Part shown: in pieces, positions 46,731 through 58,220 of the stretch
Position numbering within the stretch: the first letter of the stretch is position 1
Layout: each line of letters opens with the position of its first letter
Assembly (NCBI GenBank): GCA_033239125.1
Contig: BSWB01000004.1
Span: 31,369,501-31,433,500 of the forward strand
Direction of reading: 5' to 3'
From: Fagopyrum homotropicum
Taxonomy: Eukaryota > Streptophyta > Magnoliopsida > Caryophyllales > Polygonaceae
DNA length: 64,000 bases
Notes under the pieces: generated by a model
What the model saw: only the letters and a program-made list of their open reading frames with translations
Told to the model about the DNA's origin: nothing
Databases searched by the model: none
Program-made: the position numbers and the translations under genes

Positions 46731-47699
46731 TACCGCTGCTAACTCCAGGTCATGAGTGGGGTAGTTCTCCTCATACGTCTTCAGCTGTCAAGACGCATAG
46801 GCTATGACCTTACCCCTCTGCATCAAGACACACCCCAAGCCCAGCTTGGATGCGTCACTGTACACTACAAAGTCCTCTGTACCCTCAGGCTGTGCTAAGA
46901 TCGGAGCAGACGTCAATCTCCTCTTCAGCTCCTCAAAACTCTGCTAACAGGGCTCAGACCAGACGAACCAAGTAGTCTTCCTTAGGAGAGAAGTAAGTGG
47001 TCGGGCGATTAGGGAAAACCCTTCCACAAACCTACGGTAATAACCTGCCAATCCAAGGAAGTTGCGAACCTCCTTAACATTCTTCGGAGGTTGCCAAGAG
47101 GACACTGACTCAATCTTCGCCGGGTCGACCTTAATTCCCTCAGCAGTCACTACATGGCCTAGGAAGGCCACCACTGACATCCAGAACTCACACTTGGATA
47201 GCTTAGCATATAGCTGGCTATCCTGTAGAATCCGTAACACTGTCCTCAAGTGTCCGGCATGCTCCTCTCGACTTCTAGAGTAAACTAGAATGTCGTCAAT
47301 GAAGACCACTATAAACTGGTCTAGGAAGTCGATGAAAATCCCATTCATCAACTCCATAAATACTGCTGGCGCATTAGTGAGCCCGAATGGCATCACTACA
47401 AACTCATAGTGACCATACCTAGTCCGGAATGCCGTCTTAGGTATGTCCTGGTCTCTCACTCTCAACTGGTGATACCCCGATCTCAAATCTATCCTCGAGA
47501 ACACTGACGCCCCATGTAGCTGGTCCAGCAGATCATCTATGCGAGGCAGTGGATACTTATTTTTGATGGTGACCTTGTTCAACTCCCGGTAGTCGATACA
47601 CAGCCTCATCGATCCATCCTTCTTCCTCACAAATAACACTGGTGCGCCCCAGGGAGAAACACTAGGGCGTATGAAGCCCTTCTCTGCTAACTCCTCTAA
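46731..47699 (-). pseudogene. B pol: reverse transcriptase and RNase H N-part, two in-frame stops
   Basis: The reverse transcriptase is read from KDGSMRLCIDYRELNKV through MPFGLTNAPAVFMELMN, the catalytic VVFIDDILVYS box and LSKCEF to FLGLAGYYRRFVEGFS. It is broken after SEPC by a TAG at 46944-46946. The same frame resumes QSFEELKRRLTSAPIL... with YSDASKLGLGCVL (RNase H), and a TGA follows YAS at about 46788. Both stops are one C-to-T change away from Gln or Arg codons expected in this family. The frame upstream of 47639 also continues without break to the TAG at 47700. Confidence 0.92.
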
Positions 47700-48603
47700 C
47701 TACTTCTTCAGCTCAAGCAGCTCTATCGGGGCCATGCGGTACGGGGCCTTCGAGATCGGTCTCGTGCCCGGCTCTAACTCGATGCTAAAGTCAACACTCC
47801 TCTGTGGAGGTAGCCCTAGTAAGTCGTCACTGAATACTTCTGCAAACTCGCAGGCAACTGGTATCTCCTCTACTGTCAGGCTCTTGCGCTCCTTCATGGC
47901 ATAACACCAGAAGGCCTCGCAACCTTGTGCTATCAATCTGGCTGCTCTCATTGCGCTGATAACGGTGCCGGACTTTCCGAGGTCCCAACCTCGGAATATC
48001 ACTCTGTGACCCTCCTCAGTGGCGACAGTCACAGTTCTCCTACCAATATCTAAGACTGCTCCATGTCTAGTCATCCAATCTATCCCCAATATCACGTCCT
48101 CATGTGCTAAGGGCATGACTAGAAAATTTACTAACCAAATCCGGCCTCTCAGGTGAATAGGGCAGTCATAAATCTCTCGAGATCCTCTAACCTTACCCCC
48201 ATCTGGCAACCCAACCACAAAAGGTACACCCTCTACGGTAGCTAAGGACAACCTATCTACACATGCATCTGATATAAAGGAGTGCGTAGCACCCGTATCA
48301 AATAAAACTCGCACAGGTAAGTCATGGATCCAAATAGTACCTGTGGTCGCAGGTGCTGCAGGCTGCTCAGTGTTCCTCAACTCGAACACTCTCGATGGTC
48401 CTCCTCTGGTGTCAGTGGTACTACCACATCCTCTGCCACGACCTGATCCCTGTGCCGTACTGTATGAAGCAGGATGCCCTGGGGCCCGGTACTGTTGCTG
48501 CTGCTGACTCAGTGCTCGGTACTTAGGAGGTCTCTGTACACTCTTCTCAGCACCTGCAGGAGAAGATCCCTGCTGGGAAGGGGCCCTACCCTGACGGCAG
48601 AAG
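47700..48603 (-). pseudogene. B pol: aspartic protease and linker
   Basis: Aspartic protease with the active-site motif VLFDTGATHSF and a downstream hydrophobic-hydrophobic-Gly motif (VILGIDWM). A linker with EFAEVFSDDLLGLPP and DFSIELEPGTRPISKAPYRM precedes RT. It ends at TAG (47700-47702) within LKK*LEELAEKGFIRPS; the frame continues directly into RT. The N-side joins gag by a one-base frameshift in the second zinc knuckle near 48604. The catalytic Asp is intact. Confidence 0.92.
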
Positions 48604-49857
48604 GTGGCTTTTGTGACCCGGCTTCCCACAAGTGAAGCAAGTGATAGGTGGTCTTTGGCAATCTGTCTTAATGTGATCGCGGCTACCACAGTTAAAACAC
48701 TTCCGATCTCTACTGGGAGTCTGGACTGTAGAGTGGTAGCTGGGCCTCCCCTGAGTCTGTCCTCGACCATAACCTGTTACTGCTGCACTGCTACCAGCAT
48801 GTCCTGTCCTCTGCCGCTTATCCGGCCCACTAGACTGAACTGCTTTCCTCGAAGCTGGCCTATCTCTCTCATAAGCAGAAGCCCTATCCTGAGAATCAGA
48901 CAAGGTCTCACAGCGGAATCCAGCCAGATAGGATCGGGTACTCTCTCTCAACCTCCTGGTGAAAAGGTAAACATGCTGCTCTTCTGGAGGTGCAGATGGT
49001 CCAAGTAAGGTCAACTCTTTCTGAAACTTCTTTATGGCTGCAGCAATCGGGATATCCTCAAATCCCGCCTCAATGAAATCCTGGAATCTCTCCCTCCTCA
49101 TCGAAACTAGACAGTACCTGTCCCTAACAATGTTCCTCATCTGCTCCCAACTGGTGACTCGGCCACGAATGGTACGCCACCATGAATGAGCATCATCTGT
49201 GAAACAGGTCTGCACCAAATCTACCTGTCGATCCTCGGGACAACGTATTGCCTCCAAAGCAGTCTCTATCTTCCCTATCCAGTGCTCCACTTCTAGCCCT
49301 ATTTCTCCACTGAATGAAGGAACCTTCTGAGAGTTGAAAGCCTTCAACCACTCATATGGTCTCGGTGCTCTAGACCCAGTAGGCACTCTATCAGCATTAG
49401 CCCTCCTCTCAGATACAGCCGGCACCTGAGACACTCCCTGTGTCACCTGAGCTGACCTAGCCGGTACCACCGGTGGTACCTGGGTAAGCCTCTCAACTCT
49501 GGCAGCTGCCTCCATGCGCACAACGTAGGCTCTGTACTCCCTATACTCCGATGCTCCAATAGAAACACGTCCTGACTCAGTAGAACGTGCTCCTTGCGCT
49601 CCAGACCTAGCGGTGGTCTCAGGCCTGACCTCGGGGCCTACACTCTCAGCTACTTCTTCTACAGCAGCCGCTGGTATGCTTGCTGCAGGTGGGTCCTCTC
49701 GAGGAACTCGTCCTCGACCTCTCCCTAGTGGAGGTCTACCCCTACGACCACGCCCTCTAACCGCAGGGGTGCTATCAGCTCGATCCTGTCTGCCTGGGGG
49801 AAGGGGGGGACGACCCCTACCTCGGCCAGTCACTTGTGCAGCCCTAGTACATGCCAT
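48586..49857 (-). pseudogene. B gag (capsid/nucleocapsid), frameshifted at C-terminus
   Basis: I take the ATG at 49857 (MACTRAAQVTG) as the start. The N-terminal ~110 residues are Arg/Gly/Pro-rich. The retrotransposon gag core (~residues 165-300) includes GEIGLEVEHWIGKIE, WWRTIRGRV and FQKELTLL. Two CCHC knuckles follow: CFNCGSRDHIKTDC and CFTCGKPGHK. A run of four A near 48604 shifts the frame inside the second knuckle and gives a TAG at 48586. In the neighbouring frame the knuckle completes (ATFC) and runs on into protease. The frame break is probably an inactivating one-base insertion; a programmed shift cannot be excluded, but I see no slippery heptamer. Confidence 0.9.
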
Positions 49858-50106
49858 CTGCACGAATAGTAACAACTACAATTATAAACTAGCTAATCTA
49901 TCATAACAGTAAAAGTCTATAATTATTCTAAGAATACCGAGATCCGCAGAGGTAGTGGTGGTCATCCGTACTTTCTATCCCAACCCGACTCTGTATGTAA
50001 TTTAAAACCAAAATTCTCTTTGGAAAACTCAGACCCCTTTCGGGTTCTGTTTATATACTTATATGACCTTTTTGAAGATTTCTAGTGCCATTGTTGCCAA
50101 CCTAGA

Positions 50107-50118
50107 GCTCTGATACCA
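50107..50118 (-). other. Primer binding site of B
   Basis: GCTCTGATACCA on the plus strand is TGGTATCAGAGC on the element strand, three bases from the 5' LTR. Confidence 0.9.
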
Positions 50119-50121
50119 TGT

Positions 50122-52191
50122 TGTAACACCCCAAATTTTACAACTTAGGGAGTTACTGGTTAGGACCGCACAGTGGGTCCCGACCTTAGTTTGACAACAA
50201 CTTAACAAGATCTTACAACAAGGCACAGATAAGGAAAACCAGAAATCATAAAATAGTTCTTAACAATGTATGAATGTGACCAGATCAACTAACAGCCGGA
50301 AAACGTAATATAACAAAGTACGAAAAGAACGAAAGGAAACAAGGTCCAACTGTAAATCCCACAAATGAAGAAACTGTAAAACATTTCAATCACTACAAAC
50401 CGAGTATGGACTAGTCCCTAAAGAAACCCCAAGCGCTCGCAAGCTAACTGAGCAGAATGCCACCGCCCGTTACTCTTAGGCCAAGTATACGTCGGTAATT
50501 ATATATCACAACCTATCTCTCTAAACATTTCAATCACACGCCACTATCATCATTCATGCTCATATTTAGAAGTCAGCTAAGTAAGCCCAAAGGACTTACG
50601 TGATATAAAGCTCGACTCTTTGTAAACCACTCGCTCTGTAAACTGTAGCAACTCAGTTGCCTGCCAAAGGCGATAAGTGCATTAGCACACTCTCACGTAG
50701 TTAGAAGTCTAAGACTTCTAAGATCGAATAATGTATTAAGATATAACTAGTTACAGTATTAATTTAGGGTAAAATGACCATTTTACCCTTGGTCCCGAAA
50801 CTCCCAAAATTTCCAAATTCATGTCTAAACTACTATTTGAGATTCTAAATTCATATTCTAACTCCTAAAGTTTAGTTTTGTTACCAACTGTCACTTTTCT
50901 TATTTTTCTATTTTCCAAAAGCTCGTAAAGGTCTAACTTCGGTTTCAAATATAAAATTCGTAACAGCTTATAACAATTCCGAATAAATTCTCTAGATCAT
51001 CTATGATGTTCTATCTATCCTTAGGAGAAAGAATTCCTCAAAACTGTTCAGCCATTATTTTTATAATAATTCACAAAGTTGGCTACTACACTTATTATTC
51101 CTATACTTAACCAAAAATCCAAATTTACAAAACTGCTTAACTACTCAACTTCGGAAGCCTATAACTTCTAATCCGACCGTTCATTCCTTCTCAAATTTTA
51201 ATACCATATACTACGTATAACCGTCTACAACATATCCAAAATTCAACGGTGGATCTTTATTCAAACGCTCAAACATTGGTCGACAAGGTGGGCAGTTTCT
51301 AATTTAAAAGCTGAAGGAAAAAAAAATAATTTACAGCAGCCCTTTATTTCCACCATTTTATTTATAAAACTCAGCAGCTACCTATTACTATCTTGACTAT
51401 GCTCAAGGCCGAATTACAGCAGCTCATCAATCTAACATTAAGGAATCGGTATACATACATAAGATTATACAATAACCTTCCCCTTAAACTAATCAGAAAC
51501 CTATTTTAATCCAAGTATAGGCTCTTACCGGGTTGCAGCTAGAAGGTTAATTTGTTGTTGGTTCCGATCTGCACCACTAATCTATAAGTGTTGGTTGATC
51601 TCACTGCTGCAACAGTTGGGAATTTGATCGGAATAAAAAGGAAGGGGATGAGTCATTGTAGCCATGACATCAAGGAGATAACAGATGGGAAAGGATCGTC
51701 TTACCAGTAGGGACAAAAGGAGACGTGGCTCGTTCTATTGATGAGGGTGGGGCAAGGTTCGTGTTAAGGACGACGGTCTGGATGGCTATTCTCACACAGC
51801 ACCAGCGTCCAATACTAACGTCGTCTTCTCGTCCTGCTGTTGACACGAGATGAAACACTGCTGCTGTAGATCAACGTAACAGAAGGAAGAGATCGAAGGA
51901 GGCTCACCTTACTGTCGACAGTTGCACACGAAGGAAGGGCGTACAGAACGGAAACTTCGATCGTTGGAGGGAGAGATCCGCTGAATGTATCTGGACGCCA
52001 AGAATAACTGGCTGCGTGATTGTAGCTGAACAGAAGACTCTGTTACGTGGGAGTTTAAGAGCAATAATTGCTGCAGATCTTTTGTTGGCTAAAGAAGGCA
52101 AGGAGCCGTTCCTTCTTGGGCTGGAGTAGGCGTTGGCAAACTGCTGCTGCTGGGCTGGGCTGAAGATGGACTGAAGTTGTTGCACACTGGG
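50122..52191 (-). repeat. 5' LTR of B, main part
   Basis: Colinear with the 3' LTR, except for a deletion of about 310 bp near 50383 (equivalent to about 42174-42483) with a few filler bases. It is interrupted by C at 52192. The candidate intron acceptor is lost in this deletion. Confidence 0.92.
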
Positions 52192-55151
52192 TGTAACGCC
52201 CCAATTTTAGGCGCGTTTACTATATTTATTTTACCGACTTTTACCGATATTTTGTTTAGCTTGTATATTTTATTAAAAGTATTTTTCGGAGTAAAGTATA
52301 TTTCTACGAGTATATTCACATATATATATATTTATATTTTATTTTTCTCTTTGATTCATATTTTTATTTCCGTAAATTATTTTACGGAAAAGTCAAATAA
52401 TTTTTCCGAATCCGAAAATCTCGTTCCGAATATATTTGATCGAGTGTATTGATTCCCGCATTCCTATTTTAATATATTTTCATTATCATTATTATATTTT
52501 TTTCCCACCTCTTCCCCTTGCTTTGCTGGCGCCAATCCCGCTTAGCCTCTCCTGTGATACCGTATACCGCCCACCCAGCAGGGCCTGGCCATCTTCTCTA
52601 CAGGTCCGCCTAATCCTACTCTACACTGCCCAGACTGAGCGCCTAGCATGTAATCAACCCAACCCTTCGTTACTCCCTCACACTCAAATCTTCCTAATTT
52701 CATTCAATCCTACCCTGCTTCATCCTTCATCTCATCTCCCTCACTATCTCAGTGCAACTCCAAACCCCTCCTCTACTCATTCTGTTGAACTTGCAGCAAA
52801 GGAATCAAAGGAGTGCAACACCAAGCCTTCTTGGCTTTCTTTCTATGTTCCCGCACCTCAACCGAAACTTCTCGATGAGCCACAACCTCCTTCGAGCCCT
52901 CTGTTTTCCCTCTTCTCGAATAGCTCAACAGGTCGCCGGAGTCACTGCTCTCTTCGATGCGACGCAACACCGGAGGACGCCATCGGAGCCACCGTCTCCA
53001 CCCTATATCCTTGCCTACGCAGCCCTGAACATCCGCCTGCGCAGCCCTGAGTTGCCTGGGTGTTGTTTTCCCTCGTCCGCCCTAACACCGGAGCCGCAAC
53101 CACCTTGGAGTAAGCTGCTTCGCCTCATGCCGGAGCCAACAGGAACCGAAGCTGCCGGCATTTCCCCTGTCCTTTCCCGCCCTACTGGATCCAAGCGGAG
53201 CCGCCGGCTCTGCCGCCTTCTCTTCCAGCGTGCTGCCTTCGATCACCAGTAGGTTAAAGGAAACCCTTTTGGGTTATTTGCAAACGGGCCCCTCTGAATC
53301 TAGTGTAATTACAGATTTTTAACCATATTTTATAATTGAAGAATTGACCCAAATTTGTGAATTTAACAAAAGTGCCCTCTGCATGTGTAATTACAGAAAC
53401 GGGCCAAGGTTTGATTTACAGAAAATGTCCCAAGTTTCTAGAATTGTATATTACCAGGAAAATGTTTTTACGATTTTAAATTTGGGTCTCACTTGAGTTA
53501 TATTCTTATTTATATATACCATATATATTATGCTCATTTCGATTAATTCCGGGTTATGACTTGAAGATATATTTACGGGATTTTAATGTTGGCTTTGAAA
53601 ACGAGTTTTACCTTGGGTTTATGATGTTATACATTTTGTCCGGAATATATATTTACGGTTTTAACTTGGGTTTTAAAAGTGGGGTTTTCCTTAAATTTAT
53701 ATATGTTAGTATTCCGTTCAAGTTTAGCGTATGAGCTAAACTTGCTTAGTTTTGGTATTAGGTTTTGAAGCGTCCCGATAAAGGCCTAACAAGTCCAAGT
53801 TCGACATCCATCCATCGTCTTCCGCCTTTTCGGCATCATGTGAGTTACCTTTCCCTCGATCTAGTTATGACTATTATTAATAGCATGCTAGGTTGTATCT
53901 AGCATAACTTAGAGTGAATACCAAGTAGTGGTTATGGACCTTAGGCGAGTGCTTGAGGATTGTGAAATGTTTCATGACTTGAGGTGTTGATGTTATCTTG
54001 TGAGGCTTGTTAGGTTTGACAATTGGAGTATATGGTTGTTGAGTTTATGGGCTAGGATCTTCTTATCCTAACATGGTGTTGTTCCCGTTGAGTTTGTTTG
54101 GACTAGGCATGTTATCATGGTGGTGTTGTGAGTTATGATCTTGCGAGATCCGTGGGTGTGATGTGAGCATGAGGGATTCTAGGATGCGGTCCTAGAATTG
54201 AGAGTCAAATGGTCTTGCGTAGATCATTTGTATTGAAGTCTAAGACTTCTATTGTGAGTGAGTTGTTGTTGACATAGTATGTTCTTGTGAGCAGGTTATG
54301 GGCTTCCTCCCTAAGGAAGCGAGAGTGTTGTGAGTTGAGTGTGGTGACGAGGTAAGTCTCCGGACTTACTTAGCTCGTATTCCTTGTATTAGCGTTGATG
54401 TGTGTTTGGTGGTGTGTGTTTATTGTTTACGTTATAACAACTAAAACGGAAATAGGATTACCGACCTTTATATATTATTTTGGCCCAGTATGATAACGGG
54501 CGGTGACATCATCTACCTAGCTCTTGCGAGAGTCTAGGAGGTTCTTGGCGACTAGCCCGTGCTGGTTAGACGGTCGGAGGCATCCGCACCGTTCCATGCC
54601 GGTAAGTAGGGACCGAGGCGGGACCACGGTGGTCTCGTGTCACAAAACTAAGTTGAATTAGAACGGGATATGACATAATAATAAAAAGATAATAAACCGG
54701 AATTGTGTGCTTTGAGAATGTTGTGTGTTTATGATGATTTACTTGTGTTTGTGCCTTTCCCATTGATTCTAATGCTTCGAATATGAGCTAACGGTTTTAT
54801 ACCGACTGTTGTAGATTGCATTGCAGGTTAGGATTGCGGCCGAGAGATCCGGAAGAGTGGGCAGCCGGGGTTCCGTACATTTTAGGATTGGGTTTTGGGT
54901 GGAGTCAAGTTTGAATATTGTAATTATTGTATGTTTTATGGCGTTAGCCTTTGGGGTTGTATTTTTGGCTGAAGTCCTTTGTTGTGTTCTTTCGGGTTTT
55001 TCTTTTCATTGAATAAAAATGTATTTCGGTTTTGGCCTTTATTTGTGCCTTGTTGCAAGATCCGATGAAATTGTTGTCAAGCTAAGGGTCGGGACCCATT
55101 GTGATGTCCCAACTCGTAGCATCCCGAGTCCCGCGGATTTGGAGTGTTACA
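52192..55151 (+). repeat. 5' LTR of C (2.96 kb)
   Basis: The only uninterrupted family-2 LTR in the window. It is GC-rich at 52540-53250; frames there (52436-53050, 52752-53252) lack a shared reading frame with E or H. Confidence 0.93.
54352..54826 (+). other. Candidate LTR leader intron (element C)
   Basis: Donor GAG|GTAAGT, branch-like GCTAAC near 54787, acceptor CATTGCAG|GTTAG ending at 54826; 475 nt. The donor stem is GTAAGTC-TCCG-GACTTAC, a UCCG loop where E has UUCG. Confidence 0.5.
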
Positions 55152-56817
55152 AAAGTGGTATCAGAGCCCCTAGGTTGACAACAATGGCACTCGCAATCTT
55201 CTAAAGGCCGAATGAGGAATAAACAGAACCCACACGGGTTCTGACTTTTCGTTTTCAAAATCACATGCATGAGTCGGGGTAGAATGTACGGACCACCACT
55301 TCTTCCGCGGATCTCGGCAGGTTAGTTTATTGGATTTGTATATATATGTAGGTATGTAGGTATGTATAATATATGTGGATTGTAGTTGCATGATGACTTG
55401 ATTTATATGTATAGTGAATATATGTGGACTATAATACATGTTTGGACCTTGTATTGATGTATTGGATTTCCGGATGTGATATATTAGTAGTTATGTGGAC
55501 ATAGGACATATATATGCTTATATACGGACTCTTATATATATAGTAATATATAGTATGGGACCTTATAGTTAGGACGACGGAAAGATATCATCACCTTTAA
55601 GACGACGTTGTTGGCTTAGGATAGCATTCATACGTGGAGGAGTACGCTCAAGTATCAAGTTGAGCGTTTCGTGTTGACGAACACCATGGTGTTTCTCAGA
55701 TTCCTATAAAAGGACATCGAAGAGGAGTAGAGATGATGTAAACAAAGGACAACCAAGTAAAAGAAAACTCGAGACAACTTAAGGGGGGTCAAGATGGGAG
55801 CAATACAAGAAAAAGGGAGCAACATTAAAGTGTAGAAGCGGTTCTAAAGAGGCCATGATTGGACGACGACGAGACCAAGAGAGAGAACGAACTTATGTTC
55901 TTCGAGAAGAAGCGTGGACAACTAAAGATGTAAATCGAGGAGGAGATGAGTACGTTCTAGCAAGGTTAAGGTGGTGTTCCATTAAGATGCAAAGCTTTCC
56001 TTAGACGTTTCTAAGCATTGGAGGGTAGAGGAGAAAAGTGAACGAAACATGTGGGAAGGATTTAAATACCATAAGTTAAACTTGCGAGGTACCAAGAAGT
56101 GAAGAGTCAAAAATACGAGGGTAACGAGGAGGATCACATGGTGAAAGTTCACATAGTAGAATTACCTTGCGGAGTCAATCATTTTCGTTCATTGAGATGA
56201 AACTGAGTAACGCTAAGAAGGAGGAAGGGTGTGTGGATGATAATCTTCAGAAGATGAAAGATAAAACAAGGAGTTTTGATTGAAAGACCAACATAGAGAA
56301 GAGAGAGTAGTTACTAACCATAGAGATGTGGGGAAGATGCACTTACAAGATATTATGAAGAACGGTTAAGCCTATGAACGGGAGTTATGCGACACAACAA
56401 GGCCGAGAAGGTATAGTTACCTTATAGAAGAAGAAGGAAGCGTGGAGCGTATAAAGAGTTAACGGAGTTTGTGAAGGGTAAAATGAGCAAGTGAAGTTTA
56501 GGACAGAGTGCCCTGAGAGGGTAGCCTTCAGGAGAATGGTAACATGGAGGGTAAGTAGAATGGTAAGTCATTGACATTGGATGAGAAGAGTAATTGATGA
56601 GAACCAAGAACGCACGTGTGTGGGTTGGCTATTGATGAGCGTATATAAGAAGATTAGGCAAGACAATGACATGAAGGATCGGTAACAAGAGCTTGGAGGA
56701 TTTCCGGTGGTTCGGTGTAAGTAGTGAGGAAGTATGTCAACTAAATACAATTGTCTTAATCAAGTAATATCGCATGGGATCAAAGAAACTGAATGTAATA
56801 TAAGAAGATAAGGAACG
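55152..56817 (+). other. C internal region, no recognisable coding
   Basis: Colinear with the first part of the E internal region: shared leader (GGCACTCGCAATCTTC, GTAGAATGTACGGACC), GTTCACATAGTAGAATTACC and GAGAGGGTAGCCTTCAGGAG. There are stops in all frames. Confidence 0.75.
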
Positions 56818-56892
56818 TAGACGGAGATGCATTAACTGCTCGAGATCGGTTTTATAATAGAAATAGACGGAATAAAAATTCCGGATATTACA
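56818..56892 (-). repeat. Start of B 5' LTR beyond C
   Basis: 75 bp matching about 44689-44761, ending CCGGATATTACA. The TSD AAAAA follows. Confidence 0.9.
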
Positions 56893-57220
56893 AAAAACAA
56901 AAGCAATAATCATTATTGAAACTCTCAATTGATTTTACCAACCAACTAAATTAACTATAATATTTAATAATCATATAATATCCAAGTGAATCAACCGATA
57001 TATTCACTTGTGTGGGATTAATTATTCATTATCAATATTGTTAGATATTAAGTAACACATCAAAAGATTTATTAGTTTTTTCCATAATATTTTTTAAATC
57101 TCAAATATTTTATATAAAATATTTTTTATTCATTATTATTTACTAAGTAACTAAATAATATATTATATTAATAACAATAAAACTTCTCATTTATTGAATA
57201 CAAAAAATATATTTGGCCAC
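56893..57220. other. Host DNA, second copy of the host repeat
   Basis: 56972-57220 matches 20287-20535 with two mismatches seen. The 79 bases to its left would then represent the host sequence on the left of E, which is outside the window. No gene. Confidence 0.85.
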
Positions 57221-58220
57221 TGTAACGCCCCAAATTTTTGGCGCGTTTTCGATATTTTTTTTTCTCCGACTTCTATCGATATTTTATTATATTAAATATT
57301 TGATTAAAAGTATTTTACAATGTAAAATTAAATTCCCGAGTATGTTTAGATTTTGGTATATTTATTTTATTTTGGAAAAGGGGTGGAAAGGTTCCTGGTA
57401 TTCTATTTTTTTTGGTTCCGTGTACGTTTATCCGTTTATTTTGTCGGAAAAATCGGGAATTTTTCCCGATTCGAAAGTCTCGTTCCGACTCATTTTGTTC
57501 GAGTTATATTATTTCATTTCTTATTTTTCTTTTATCTTTTCCTTTCCCCTCCTTTGACGGTGAGAGGCCGACCCCTCGATTTTCTGCCTTGTGCTGCTCA
57601 GGTCTGCTACCTTCTTGTGTCTAGTTTGGCAGCCTACACAAGCAAGCCTTGACCCCTTGTTTACCTCAGCTTCACCCAGCCCCTTCACTGCCAAGCTCTA
57701 CCATTCTGTTATTTTTTTTCCTCCTCTCCCTCCTCTGTAAACTCTCATCTATTTCCCTTACTTCTCTTCATCAATGCCACTACACCAGCCGGGAAATGAG
57801 GCCGGCCGCCACCCTTCCGCAACCACCAGGGGAGCCATCGGAGCCGCCTTCTTCTTTGTGCCGGAGACCCTGCCACCCTCCAATGCAACCCCGAATGGGT
57901 TGCTCCGTTTCGTCAAGGTTCAGCAACCACCCTCCCTTGCGTGCTCTGTTTCGTCTCCTTCCCCAAATGGGTTCCTCAATCAGTACAAAATCTCTTATCC
58001 ATCTCTCCCTCTGCTCTGTTGATTGCAAGCAAGAAAGCCCTCTCGAACCGTCCTCTCTTGAACCGTCCATTCTACCAGCAGTGACGACGCCGGCCGGAGC
58101 ACGCTCAGACGCCTACGCCACCAACCCTAGACATTGCCTTGCCCGCTCGCCGGCTCGATTCTGCCTCACCGCTCCCTCCCCTCTGCACTGCTCGACTGGA
58201 CCGGTCTGCGGCTGGGAGCC
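57221..58220 (+). mobile_element. Element H: family-2 LTR start, interrupted by I
   Basis: TGTAACGCCCCAAATTTTTGGCGCG start, then the same T-rich and GC-rich order as the E and C LTRs (frames at 57649-58293 are not shared). It breaks at 58220 where I begins. The candidate I target-site copy is GAGCC (58216-58220); its partner is outside the window. Confidence 0.88.

Larger units (their letters stand above)
52192..56817 (+). mobile_element. Element C: family-2 element, 5' LTR plus partial internal region
   Basis: A full LTR (52192-55151, TGTAACGCCCC to GTGTTACA), a primer site TGGTATCAGAGC (55156-55167) and about 1.65 kb of internal sequence related to E. It then stops abruptly at about 56817 against the start of the B LTR. 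The rest of C and about 400 bp of the B LTR (equivalent to 44285-44690) are gone, so one deletion removed both. Confidence 0.9.
41915..56892 (-). mobile_element. Element B: Tekay/Del-type chromovirus, nearly complete, hosting C
   Basis: On the minus strand. The 3' LTR is 41915-44761, the internal region 44762-50121, and the 5' LTR 50122-52191 plus 56818-56892 (split by C). TSD AAAAA lies at 41910-41914 and 56893-56897. The internal region has all gag-pol domains in the order gag, PR, RT, RNase H, IN, chromodomain in essentially one reading frame, broken by one frameshift and three stops. Confidence 0.94.

Noticed and set aside
48586..48620. Programmed frameshift between gag and pol in B
   Set aside because: The shift cuts the second zinc knuckle in two and no slippery heptamer with downstream structure is obvious; a one-base insertion in an A run is simpler.
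52436..53252. 204-aa and 166-aa frames in the C LTR; similar at 57649-58293 and 17927-18277
   Set aside because: GC-rich leader inside LTRs; frame and sequence not conserved among the three copies.
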